From Rotaria socialis (lineage: Eukaryota; Rotifera; Eurotatoria; Philodinida; Philodinidae): 64,000 nucleotides of DNA. The notes under the pieces are model-generated. The model had not been told where the DNA came from, ran no database searches, and saw nothing but the letters and a program-made list of their open reading frames with translations. Of the stretch, positions 26,101-37,195 are shown piece by piece. Numbering within the stretch: position 1 is the stretch's first letter; every line of letters starts with the position of its first letter. The position numbers and the translations under genes were made by a program. Location: NCBI GenBank assembly GCA_905331475.1, contig CAJNYU010002386.1, positions 56,534-120,533 of the forward strand, in the 5' to 3' direction.

Positions 26101-28195
26101 AGATTTCGTCTTATACATCTACAACAGTAATTGATATGATGAATTTTAATTTGTTTTTAGAAGGGTAAAAAGAAAACTTTTAGTGGCTTTTTAATTGACA
26201 ATGTTGGTGACGAAGATGAAGAAGGTGAAATATCAGCAAATAATCATGAAAATTCGAAATCACAAAAACGTACAGTTTCTAAATCATCCAATTGTTCTTC
26301 TGTAACAACTGTTGAATCAGGTTCCTATGAAGACGACGATGGGTCCATTGATGGGTTGGATTCAGATGTAAAATTTAAATCAGGCGATGGCAATGAAGAT
26401 ACTAATCAACAAGTTGAAATAGTGAAAAATTATCGAACTCGAAGTCGAACAGCAGCTAAAATTAAAGAAAAACAGCATTCGTCAAAAACTGCCAATGGAA
26501 AAAATCTAAATTTAGCAGTGTTTGATACTGGCAACGATAATGTGCCTACAAACGAATCAACTGATGATGATGATGATCAAAAAGAGAATCCTGATGAGCC
26601 ATGGTTAAATGATATGCGTGAACAATTTTGGTTTCCATTCTTAGATATGTTACCAGATGAAAGTGAATTTGATACATATTTAGGTGGAAAAATAGTTCTA
26701 CTGAAAGCAATTCTCGATAAATGTGCCGAAATCGGTGATAAAATTCTTCTTTTTTCACGTAGCTTATATGCATTAAATTATATCGAAAGATTTTTATATT
26801 ATTTACAAAAACAAAATGAAGAAGAATACAGAATAGAATGCGAATCAAGAAGACAACTACGTCAAATGCTCGCTTCAAATGGGACTCATGATGATAATAA
26901 TATATGTGGATATGTACCGAAACCAGTTGAATGGATACGTGATCAAGATTATTTTCGAATGGATGGTCAAACAGATGTAACATTAAGAAAACGTTATGCT
27001 AAAGAATTTAACGATGAAAGCAATTTACGTGCAAGATTATTTCTCATATCGACATTAGCCGGTGGAATTGGAATTAATTTAGTTGGCAGTAATAGAGTTA
27101 TTGTATTTGATGCAAGTTGGAATCCAAGGTAAATATCCTAAATATCTGCTCGAGTTAGTAAGCATAGAATGGTGCACCAATGCTCGTGAGCAACATGAAA
27201 ATAATTTGATTGCTTTTATCAAAAGTCTTACAGCATATATATCTTCGAAATCGATGATAACCTAGAAAACTAATCATTGCCTATTTTTTTTTCTCAGTCA
27301 TGATACACAAGCAATATTTCGATCTTATCGTTTTGGTCAAAAGAAACCCGTGTATATCTATCGATTTTTGGCTCAAGGTACGATGGAAGAAAAAATCTAT
27401 CAACGACAAGTTGTCAAACAATCATTATCTCAACGGTAAAAAAAGAAAGAAAAAGAAAAGCTTAAAATAATTTTTATTTTCTAGTGTTATTGATGATCAT
27501 CAATTGGATCGTCATTTTACTGAAAACGACATAAAAGAATTATATAAATTTACACCTGAACAACTACCTGAAGCACGTCAAATATCAACAACAGACTTTA
27601 ATTATGCTATACCAAAAGATCATTTATTACTTGATCTACTCTATGAACATAATCGATGGATTCATTCGTATCATTCGCATGATTCATTATTAGAGAATAA
27701 ACTTGACGAAGGTCTTACTGAAGAAGAACGCCGTAAAGGTAAATTCAATTAATTTTATGTTTTTCATTCCTATTTTTCAATAATTCTTTTGCAAAACTAG
27801 CTCTTGAAGAATACGAAAATTTAAAACGTTTGCCCGATGCTCGCCAATTAGCTGCACAACGATTACAAAATCAACAATTAGCAGCAGCACCTATGGCTCA
27901 AATTCCACAACTTCAGCAAATGTATTTAGAATTTCTTCGATCGATGTCATCGGATGATCAGCAAAATCTTGATTATTCAAAAATACTTCAATATGCATAT
28001 GAATTTGGTCTTGGTCAACAAACAACGGATACTCAAACAACAAGTATGTTTCTTTTTCTTCTTACTCAGTTCATTTTGTTTTTAATTATTATTTCAGCTA
28101 CGTCAGATTCAAATAAAGTTCCAAAAACTTCAACTGATACGAATGACGTTGTTCTTTTAGAAAGTGATGATGATTCAACTGCCAAAGCAGAATAA
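23120..28195 (+). CDS. ATRX: ATRX-type SNF2 chromatin-remodelling ATPase
   Basis: Eleven exons: 23120-23272, 23601-24747, 24835-25083, 25156-25279, 25340-25729, 25789-25975, 26161-27128, 27298-27435, 27485-27738, 27801-28043, 28098-28195 (1316 aa). Nuclear ATP-dependent translocase; the family deposits H3.3 in heterochromatin. After a Ser/Asp/Lys-rich disordered N-terminus come [23 protein letters not shown] (motif Q region), [15 protein letters not shown] (Walker A), [22 protein letters not shown] (Walker B), [13 protein letters not shown] (motif III), [54 protein letters not shown] and [20 protein letters not shown] (motif VI), then the ATRX-specific tail [14 protein letters not shown]. These match ATRX far better than RAD54 or other SNF2 families. 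There is no Cys-rich ADD domain N-terminal of the helicase, as in fly XNP. Confidence 0.95.
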
Positions 28196-29413
28196 ATATT
28201 TACGAGATTTAGTTAGTAGAAAATGCAACATTTGTCTGATAGTGCATATAGTTAACCTTTCAATGCTTTTTTTTCTTTTTTCTTCTTCTATATATGTATA
28301 AAATATAACAATTATCTTTCGATGATTGACTTTTCTCCTTACTTTTTGTTATATATATTGTCTTTGTTTGATGAGTTTTTCGTTTTTCTTTTTTGATATG
28401 ATATGTTTGAAGAAAAAAAAAGAGATTAAATTACAATAAAATTTGAAGGCAAATCTTAGTCGATAAATCGCAATGTTATTCTATGCAATTCCCACACATT
28501 CGGGAGTATCAAGGATAATTTGGGTGCTGTAAATAAAATAATTGTTCAGCATTTGGCATCCTCAGATATTCATAGCATTCGGAGTATCAACAATTATTAG
28601 CAAACAAGAACTTCTAGACATTGCGAACTATGAAGCATAATGCAGCAACTGAACAAACAAAGAATACGGAGAATTTGGTGGTGTACAGCATAATATAGGA
28701 ACTTAAAATCAATGAATCAGTACATCCGGCGGCGAGCGTAGGCGCATGTCTATACTTTTTCTGTAGGGAAACATTTTAGTTTCTTGCTTCACTTTATTAA
28801 GGAAGTTACTAGTATGCGATGATGAACCAATCTTTTTATATTAATTTATGATGAAGGATTTTCTAAAAATCAAATGGTATCAATAAAGAAAGATCTATCT
28901 ATGTTTTTAAAACTTTCTGTCATAATCAACAAATAACAGACAATACTACGTATCTGAATCAACAGACAGAGACTGCCTTTCTTTCAATCTTCATAGAACC
29001 TAAGAACTTAACTCAGCTGATAGAATGATACGCTGTAATGATTTATTGATGGTAGTGAAAACTTTTCTTGCTTTCCGATTCCAATATAAAGACTAATAGA
29101 TGAGACTTTTCCATCAGTTTGTTTTAATCTAGAAATTTACAGTTAATCGATTCGATCTTCATATGCTTCAGATATTATTTTTTGGGCAATATTTTAATAA
29201 CTAAATGAAGTAAATTCATTACAAGTGACGATGGTTGAGCGTATATGGCCTATCTTTCCTTCGTAACAAAGATAAATCCGTATCTCATATTTATGCTAAA
29301 GATAATCTTGAAATAGTTGATAAATTAACGCAAATTGCTGAACAAAAAGGTTGAACAAACCTTTTAACCGGTCGTAATCAGTCATTATCAGATCAACTTT
29401 TTCTCTCAACAAA
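28196..29413. other. Intergenic with a possible decayed coding fragment
   Basis: After a T-rich 3'UTR the DNA is AT-rich. Near the gap, about 29260-29410, the + strand reads like a protein remnant (RNKDKSVSHIYAKDNLEIVD, a stop, then more coding-like sequence) running into the Ns. I cannot identify its family. Confidence 0.35.
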
Positions 29414-29930
29414 NNNNNNNNNNNNNNNNNNNNNNNNNNNNNNNNNNNNNNNNNNNNNNNNNNNNNNNNNNNNNNNNNNNNNNNNNNNNNNNNNNNNNNN
29501 NNNNNNNNNNNNNNNNNNNNNNNNNNNNNNNNNNNNNNNNNNNNNNNNNNNNNNNNNNNNNNNNNNNNNNNNNNNNNNNNNNNNNNNNNNNNNNNNNNNN
29601 NNNNNNNNNNNNNNNNNNNNNNNNNNNNNNNNNNNNNNNNNNNNNNNNNNNNNNNNNNNNNNNNNNNNNNNNNNNNNNNNNNNNNNNNNNNNNNNNNNNN
29701 NNNNNNNNNNNNNNNNNNNNNNNNNNNNNNNNNNNNNNNNNNNNNNNNNNNNNNNNNNNNNNNNNNNNNNNNNNNNNNNNNNNNNNNNNNNNNNNNNNNN
29801 NNNNNNNNNNNNNNNNNNNNNNNNNNNNNNNNNNNNNNNNNNNNNNNNNNNNNNNNNNNNNNNNNNNNNNNNNNNNNNNNNNNNNNNNNNNNNNNNNNNN
29901 NNNNNNNNNNNNNNNNNNNNNNNNNNNNNN
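29414..29930. other. Assembly gap (517 Ns)
   Basis: Run of N. The sequence immediately right of it (29931-30003) contains several irregular copies of an AGAATCC/GAGCC word, suggesting an unresolved tandem repeat. Confidence 0.97.
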
Positions 29931-30003
29931 GCCAGAATCTACTAGGATCCATAGAATCCGCCAGAATCCATGAGGAGCCGCGAGAATCCAAGGAGCCAGG
30001 AGC
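29931..30003. repeat. Short irregular tandem repeat flanking the gap
   Basis: Repeated CCAGAATC/GAGAATCC/GGAGCC words over about 70 nt, ending where poly-T begins. Confidence 0.6.
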
Positions 30004-30247
30004 CGCTTTTTCCCCCTTGGTTTTTTCAGTCTGTAACAACACAGAAAAATAAATCGAGAACTTACGAAAGTCGCTTGTTGCACACTGGCTACAGAATAGA
30101 ACGTTTCTATCCATCGGAGAGAAAGTGAATAGATAGAAAAAAGCGAAAAAATAATAGTACGCCTTTCGTACACTTGATCTTTCATCTAGAATGAAGAAGC
30201 TCGTTATTATTAGTAACGAATGAACTAATAATAAGTCTTTGTTTTAG

Positions 30248-30480
30248 ATGAATAATCCATACAATGCCGGTGATAGTGATTTACCACCATCATACGCCCA
30301 AACGTGCCACCACCACCACAAATGATGGCAGGCCTGGTATGTTTCTTCAGCTCGTAATATTTTTTAAATTAGCTCTATAGTTTTAGGCTGGCCTTTCAAT
30401 TCAATCAGTCTTGCCAATGATAGGTAAATACTTTCTTTATTAAATTATTACTTTTTTATTGATAATCTTACTTTGATATT
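30248..30480 (+). pseudogene. Remnant of a Pro-rich N-terminal gene fragment
   Basis: ATG at 30248 starts MNNPYNAGDSDLPPSYAQT. One nucleotide lost near 30303 shifts the frame; the other frame continues VPPPPQMMAGL to a good donor at 30339. A small exon-like piece follows (GCTGGCCTTTC to ATGATAG, about 30388-30423), then another acceptor before 30483 leading straight into GC-rich repeat DNA. The PPSY motif resembles WW-binding N-termini. The rest of the gene is not visible, so this is probably a 5' relic interrupted by the element. Confidence 0.4.
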
Positions 30481-30509
30481 AGGCAGGGCTGTCGGTGGTG
30501 GCGGTGGAC

Positions 30510-31086
30510 ATCCAGGTCGAACATTCCGGCCCCCGGATCCCGTAGCATACTCCAGGGAATATGCGGGAAAGTCACCATATCCTGCAGGAAAACAACGGAA
30601 ATCGCTGGAACATGGAAGCAGTATTCCGGTTAAAAATACGGCCGGACTTTTCCGGCGAATTCCTGCCAAGTTTCGGTGCTTTCCGGCAGGAATTGATCGG
30701 AAATCGCCGGAAAAAATGTGAAACATTTTCAACCGAAATACTGCTTTCACAAAATCAACGGAACTACCTGGAACCGACCGTTTCCCGGCCAAGTTTGAAA
30801 GTTTAATATTCGTCGACAGGGGTACCCAGGACAATCATTCCGACCGCCGGAACGGTCATCTTAACAGGCCTGAAACGGCTATGAAATGGTATAACAAGCC
30901 GTTAATTGTCACCTTATTTCGCGGTAATCCGTCAGCTCGTTTTACGGGCAGTTTTTTCCACTAGAAAACGGCCATCGTTTTTAACAGTATATTCGTCGTT
31001 TTCCGAGCTGACGGAAAACGGCGCCGTTTTTCAACGTTTTATACCGTTTTTACGGCCATTCGCGCACCGTTTTCTTGGACCTGGGC
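30510..31086. mobile_element. GC-rich foldback-type repeat block (two adjacent units)
   Basis: About 580 bp of clearly higher GC than the surroundings. Unit 1 (about 30512-30771) begins CCAGG and ends CCTGG. It has inverted arms 30618-30631 versus 30731-30744 (GCAGTATTCCGGTT) and 30658-30667 versus 30685-30694. Unit 2 (about 30825-31085) begins CCCAGG and ends CCTGGG, with perfect 11-bp inverted arms at 30929-30939 and 31004-31014 (CCGTCAGCTCG). Starts of the two units are similar (CCAGGTCGAACATTCCGG and CCCAGGACAATCATTCCG). No transposase seen. Family unknown. Confidence 0.5.
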
Positions 31087-31739
31087 AGTAGTATAATTAA
31101 CAGAAGCTCCCAGCGATTTATTCAGTTTTCCTATGCGTAAAAATATATTTATCCAAACAGTTTTTCCCTGTATACGGTAAAGACTTGAACAAAGAGAATT
31201 CTTTCCTTCGAACATCATTCGCTCTTTTTTTCTTACATTTCTTTCGTTAACTTGTCCATATATGTGAAACTTGAAACTTGAATATTCAAGTTTCAAGTTT
31301 GACACTACTGGCAAATGTTAGACAAACAACAGAAGCACTTATTGTTATATAACCACCACCCCCAACAGTGAAAAAAACTCGTCTTCTCATTTTAATATAC
31401 ACTAAATCATGCAAGAAGTATCAAACAATAATTGTAAAGCATTTTCACGTGTGGAAAGACATCCTGTGTCTAGTTTGAAAGCTTATGATATTTCGGAAGA
31501 AATTTATGATCATGTCATTAAGTTAAAGCACATCTGTGATTGAAGATAAATATATTTCTACAAGGGCGAATGAAGGGGAAAAGGTTGTTTATGATGACGC
31601 ATCGTATCATCATATCATTTTTTAGTTGAACCATTGATAACATTTTAATTGTGGAGAAAAATAAATTTGTTAAAAATAAATATCAATAACAAGAATTTTT
31701 ATTGTAATTAAATTATAACATATAGAAGAACAAGCTTAA
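31087..31739. other. Intergenic
   Basis: Holds the palindrome at 31267-31300. A 44-codon frame from about 31409 (MQEVSNNNCKAFSRVERHPV...) reads like coding sequence but ends at a TGA, with no exon partner identified. Confidence 0.4.
31267..31300. repeat. Perfect 34-bp palindrome
   Basis: Each half is the 17-mer AAACTTGAAACTTGAAT, followed by its exact reverse complement with no spacer. Three more flanking pairs match after one mismatch. Confidence 0.95.
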
Positions 31740-33927
31740 TTAGATTAATGGAGGTACATCAGGATCATCGATAAAATCTGCTGAATTTTCTCGTTCTTTT
31801 TGTGAATTTGGTTTTGATTTCATATGTGAACTTTTTTTATTTTGATTTACAATTTGAGTGTAATCAACGGTTGTTGATGGATCTTTACCAAGTTCGAGAT
31901 AAGTCGATTGTGTAGAACTAAAATTTAAAAAATAAATTGAATAGAAAAATGAAATCTTTTTTTTTCATACGGTTTATTATTCTCAATTCGAGCTTTTGTT
32001 TCCATTTTAATATTTGATTGCTTTAATTTAGGCATTTTAATGACTAAATGTCCTGATATTTTCGATCGCTCAGCTACTGATTGTGTTGTATTGACTTCTT
32101 CGGGCAAGACTAATTGTAGAATCTATAGATCGAGAAGAGTAGTAGTGTCTATAGCTATGTAATAATTCATCAAGTCCTACTTTCCCTTTAATTGTAACTC
32201 GAACATAAAGCGGTTGAACATCAACATCGACAAGCGATGTATCCATATGACGAAAAACAGCAACATCAAGAATAACATGTCGATCATCATCACTTTCAAG
32301 CATTTTAAAATCGACTCTAAATAATAATAAAACAAAAAATTTTACAATTTCTTACAAGTGAAAATTCAAAATGATTTACTTAGGTTCATTACAGTTCAGT
32401 GGATAACCATCATTGCCAATATATTGTCGTACAGGTTTTGGCTCGGACTTTTCTCTACAGAAATGAAAACATTTATAAAAATGATTTTGACTTTTTAGTT
32501 TTAAATACGAACTCTTTTGATTCACGTTCGCGTTTCTTTTTCGTACTTTCATGCGTTTCAATACGTGATTCTGGTGTGTATTCAGATTTGCGATCCCAAT
32601 AGCTAAAAGATAACAAGAATAAAGCAAAATTAATTTTTCTCATAGGTCCTACTTTTCATCAGCTTCACGTTCTGATTTCGTTCGTTCGAATTCACTTTTT
32701 TGATTTTTCTAAAAAACGAAATTCATGTGAACTAAAACAATAATTCATGAATGTTACTCGTTTTTCCGCATATTGTCTGTCTAATTCATCGATTCGCTTG
32801 GAAATCTTGCCATATTTCTAAAATAGATGTGTAAATAAATGATAATCAAATCAATCGTTCTAAATAAAGTAATGTTGACTTATGATAGGTATGTGTTTGT
32901 CCGTCGAAGAGTGTTACATAATGAGCAATAGCATGATACTGATTTGTTTTATGTATACAAAAGTATTCTTATCAAGTTCATTGGAGAAACATACTCAAGA
33001 CTGTTCATTATCGATTTAGAAAGAAAAATCTATAGATTTTCTTTTCTTTTCCATATCTTTTTGAAATCTATTTATGTCTACCAATAAAATTTTGTTAATA
33101 GCTTACTTGTAAAGCTAAAATTCGTTCAGTTTTTGTGATTTCGTTTCCGTCTAACTTCTAAAACATTGAAAATCAATAAAATATAATTGTAATCACAAGA
33201 AAAACTAACTTGTAATTGTGGTAATGTAGCAATAACATAATCACGATAGCCTTCATGATCTCCACATGGATTACCAGTTAGATATCTGGATTAGATCCTA
33301 ACTTATTTTATAGATCATTTAAAACAAAAACTAACTTACAAATCAACTAGATGAATATTATTACGAAGATTTTCAACAGACGATAATATGCCAATGAAAT
33401 TTAATGTTAAATCAAGTTTATTTAACGATTCGCATCCTAAAAAGTCTAGATTGGAAACAGGTATTTCAAGAAGATTTTCTTATTTACCCTCAAGATTTTC
33501 AATATATTCAATATTATTCAATGCTAAATTGATATATTCTAATTTTTTTAATCGACTAACATTCTCTTTACAAAAAAATCAAATGAGCATAGAAAAATAA
33601 TTATCGTAAAAAAAAAGAATATTTCTACCGATTTTTGAGATAAGATTGCTTTGTAAATAGATTATTCGTAATTCTCGACACCATTTATCCAAATATTCAA
33701 TTCTATAAAAAAAAGCTCAAGAAATTTGTACCATAATTTTAAGAATGAAGTTAAACAAAATCATACTTTTCAATATCTTGTTGATGAAGTGATACTTCTT
33801 CTAGTGTTGATAGTTCTCCTTCATTGTGCTCCGCTCGTTTACGAATTAAACTTTCTGTAACTAAAAATTATCCTAGATTTCAACAATCATTCATAAAAAA
33901 AAAAGATTTCTACATACTATAAACCAT
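31740..33927 (-). CDS. DNAAF11: Dynein axonemal assembly factor 11 (LRRC6 / tilB)
   Basis: Fourteen exons, 5' to 3' on the minus strand: 33927-33918, 33860-33767, 33702-33629, 33565-33488, 33436-33340, 33285-33210, 33157-33107, 32817-32758, 32708-32653, 32602-32513, 32454-32380, 32316-32181, 32122-31971, 31917-31740 (408 aa). Cytoplasmic factor for pre-assembly of ciliary dynein arms. The N-terminus has [20 protein letters not shown], then leucine-rich repeats ([53 protein letters not shown]) and the LRR cap (LPQLQKLDGNEI). A coiled-coil Lys/Glu region follows, then the CS/p23-like domain ([42 protein letters not shown]). The family C-terminus DPDVPPLI closes it. The first coding exon is only 10 nt. 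Ciliated cells are expected in a rotifer. Confidence 0.95.
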
Positions 33928-34684
33928 GATCAATAATTAAGTTTGTATTATTATTATTATTATTATTCGTTGAACCACGTGTAAGAACTGAATTAAAACA
34001 AGTATCAACATCACTTGGCAGTGGCCTCTACTTTCAGTCACTTTGAGACTAGATGGCGCAAAGTCACTGGACACGTTTCAACAGTTTTTTTCTCTTTCGC
34101 TTTATTGCAGCACCCACTGAATATTTGCAAGTTTGTTTTCGTAGTCTTCTGATTGTTTGATTTATTTAAGATTGATAAAGACGTGAAAAATTCAGCAATT
34201 TGATGTATTCGTCTATATCAATTGAACATGCGATGGCACACGAGTGTTTCGACTGTACAAACGATATTTTGAACACATCATCCTGCAAGCAAACACTTCG
34301 TTTTTCAATTGTATCGACGAAGAGGATTGAATATAGCGATTGTTCCCCTTTTTAAAAGTGATAGAATGATGATTTTCAAAAATATCACCAAAGTCGAAAT
34401 AGACATAAACAGCAAGCATGCTGTATACTGATTGTGATAATTATCAATCTTTTGGGTGTTGGAGATTATTATCAGCGTTTAAAATAGTAAGAACTCACAA
34501 TTTTTTTCTATAGAAACGTACTTTTTTTATTGTTAATTGAAACGACTGATTAAAGCACATTATCTTATAAGAAAAGTTTTTTTTTGAGGCATTACATTTA
34601 TTTTGTGATCAATCGATGAAAAAGAAAAAGCAGCAATAACAAAAATTTGAAAGAAAAAAAACAATTAGCTAGTGAATGTTCCTC
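33928..34684. other. Intergenic between CPOX and DNAAF11
   Basis: Contains an (ATT)n tract at about 33951-33967, the DNAAF11 upstream region and the CPOX 3'UTR. No gene recognised. Confidence 0.45.
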
Positions 34685-35966
34685 TTAAACCCATTCTTTT
34701 GGTTCTTTTAAAACCTTCATCAATTTCATTTCTGGTGAATCCGCTTCGAAATCCCATCCATATCTCCACTTGGCAACAGGCGGCAATGACATAAGAATAC
34801 TTTCTATTCGTGAGCCAGGTGTTTGTAAGCCAAATTTAGTACCACGATCTATTGCCAAATTGAATTCTGCATAACGTCCACGTCTTAATAATTGCCAATC
34901 ACGTTCTTGTTCTGTAAATGTTCGTTGACAATTTTTTTGTACTACTGGTATATACGATGGAATAACTGTATTTGCACAAGCCTTAACAAAATTGAAACAT
35001 GCTTCATGACTTCCTTCATTGAGATCATCGAAAAATATTCCACCAATACCACGACGTTCATTTTGACGGAAATTTATATTGAAATAATCATCACACCATT
35101 TTTTAAATTTTGGATAGTACGAAGAATCATGTTTATCACAAGCTTTTTTCAATGTCGAATGAAAATGTTTACAATCGCTTTCATCGAGATAGTAAGGTGT
35201 CATATCAGTACCGCTAAAAGATAAAAAAATAAAGTGTATTCAATTATTTGATAAAGAAAATTCACGCTTACCCACCATACCACCAATGTTTTTTTCCATC
35301 AGCATCAATTAATTCGAAATATCGATAATTAAAATGTACTGTTGGAACATGTGGATTTTTTGGATGGATAACCGATGAAATTCCAGTAGCAAAAAAATCC
35401 AATGGTGTATTTTTAGCAGCAAAATCATGACCACGTGCTCTCATTTGTTCTACTGCTTGAACAGGTAATTTACCATGAACAACTGATATGTTAACGCCTG
35501 CTTTTTCAAATACAGCTCCATCTTGCATAACACATGTTATACCACCGCCACCTTCTTCTCGTATCCAACGATCGACTTTAAATCGAACATCACTATTCTG
35601 TTTTGCTTCACATTGTTCCAATGAATGACATATTTGTTTTTGTAATTTTAATATGAATACTTCCATGCGGGATTTATATGAATTTGCATCACTATTTTGA
35701 AGCGCATCTGAACTTGTTATTGGTTCAGCCATGAACAGTTCGAATGGTTTACCGAGAAAACTATCCGATACATCAGTATCAAGTGAACGTGGTGTTAAAC
35801 GAAAAATGTCAAGCATAGCAGCATGATGTTTACTCATTGGATTGTGAACGTAATACAAAGTACCAGCGGTAGCCATACCTAATGCGTATGGTAAAGCAGT
35901 TCTGGTTTGCCTTGCCATACGATTAAATGATATAACGCCGAATATTGCTGCTCGGCTGAACGACAT
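34685..35966 (-). CDS. CPOX: Oxygen-dependent coproporphyrinogen-III oxidase
   Basis: Two exons, 35966-35272 and 35213-34685 (407 aa). Converts coproporphyrinogen III to protoporphyrinogen IX in haem synthesis, normally in the mitochondrial intermembrane space. The N-terminus ([20 protein letters not shown]) is basic and hydrophobic, consistent with a mitochondrial presequence. Family signatures: [61 protein letters not shown], the [20 protein letters not shown] block spanning the splice junction, [14 protein letters not shown], and [20 protein letters not shown] near the end, followed by [15 protein letters not shown]. All positions expected of an active HemF-type enzyme are present. An acceptor-like TTTTTCAG ends three nt before the ATG, and the upstream gene ends 33 nt away. 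Confidence 0.97.
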
Positions 35967-35999
35967 TATCTGAAAAACAGAACAAACATTTTATTGGTA
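35967..35999 (-). promoter_or_regulatory. Intercistronic region: poly(A) signal plus trans-splice acceptor
   Basis: On the minus strand this 33-nt interval reads AATAAA five nt after the GPATCH4 stop, then a pyrimidine-rich tract and TTTTTCAG, then ATA and the CPOX ATG. This is the arrangement of a spliced-leader operon junction: 3' end formation of the upstream message coupled to an acceptor for the downstream one. Confidence 0.7.
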
Positions 36000-36913
36000 C
36001 TATTCAACAGTTTCATCTGCTTTTCTCTTTTTCTTTTTCTTTTTTTCTATATTTTGTTCAAGTAAAATTTCAGAAGAAGCGGAAAAACTACGTTCTTCTT
36101 GTTCTTGTAAGCGTTGTAATTTTCCATTCATACGAATTCCATGACGAGCACCTCTAGAAAAAACAAAACAATGGTTCGAACATTTTTCTAACAGTCAACA
36201 CGTACTTATGAGCTGTTCGACCGCCACATATTCGATGTAATTCTTCATCAGTTGGTCTGAACAAAAAAAAACAAATAAAAAACAATTCTATTTGATTTAG
36301 TAACACAAACGTACAATGAAGAAACATGGACTTCAGTAACAACAGTTTCTTGTTCGACTCGAAGAGATTCTTCTTTGTTACCCATTAAAACTGAACTCTA
36401 AATAGACATAAAAAATAAATGTTAGTATTCAATGTGTGTATTAACTCACTTTTTCGAATCGAGAATAGATAGATTTTTTTGAACTTTCTTGTTTATCTTC
36501 GGAATGTTTACGTTTCTGATCTTTTTTCTCTTCACCTTGTGATTGATCAAGAGATTCAGAAACTTTTTTTGCAGCTCGATTATACGAATATTCCCACCAT
36601 TTGAATTCACTAGAATATTCATCTTTTTGATTGCATCCAACCTAAAACTAAAATGTAAAAACAAACGAACGAAAACAAAAAAGACAATAAATCCAAAGCA
36701 AATAACTTTGTCTTACTGAATGTTTCTGAATTATTAGGAAATAAACGTACCCCTCGATTATCGAATTTCAAAACTGCTTTAATAGGTGTTTTCATCCCTT
36801 GATTATCTTTACCAAGACCTTTATCTAATCGAAAAAATATTTCAAGCACGAAGAAAAAAAAAATTACCGTCATCCCAACCATATTTTCTTAACATTCTCT
36901 CAGCAAATTCCAT
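36000..36913 (-). CDS. GPATCH4: G-patch domain protein 4
   Basis: Six exons: 36913-36868, 36824-36751, 36641-36450, 36397-36315, 36256-36206, 36153-36000 (199 aa). The N-terminal G-patch reads FAERMLRKYGWDDDKGLGKD then a conserved NQGM; the block KWWEYSYNRAAKKV follows (family: WWNELFNKTAANL). Downstream is LHRICGGRTAHKGARHGIRM, near-identical to the human GPATCH4 GRTAHKAARLGITM segment, and a Lys-rich tail. The human protein is nucleolar and binds RNA, and G-patches activate DEAH helicases such as DHX15. The protein is shorter than vertebrate GPATCH4 because the repetitive Lys/Glu tail is cut down. An acceptor-like TTTTTAG lies about 36 nt upstream of the ATG. Confidence 0.9.
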
Positions 36914-37195
36914 CTTTGATACGGTGTCTCAGATGTGTACGAGAGAATCTAAAAATAATACACATAGAAATTCGTATAGAAGTTTCATTACACGATAATA
37001 AATGTAGAACCGAATAATGATACTACTTGTTTTACTTATTTGACATAATTACTTGCTTCATTGACAAATCAACAGTTAGTATTTATTTATTTTTCTATAT
37101 GGATATTAATGACATCTATCGTCACAAAGCTTATATTCATCATTATTCTGTAGATATATAGTATAACTTATCATAAATTTTCTTTTACTATCGAA
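36914..37195. other. Intergenic, upstream of GPATCH4
   Basis: AT-rich. Includes the GPATCH4 5' leader acceptor and ends at the hAT-element target site. Confidence 0.4.

Noticed and set aside
29296..30185. Long minus-strand frames across the gap
   Set aside because: They are open only because the 517 Ns cannot give stop codons.
30448..30834. Minus-strand frame of 128 codons in the GC-rich block
   Set aside because: It lies entirely in inverted-repeat DNA, and competing frames exist on both strands; composition explains it.
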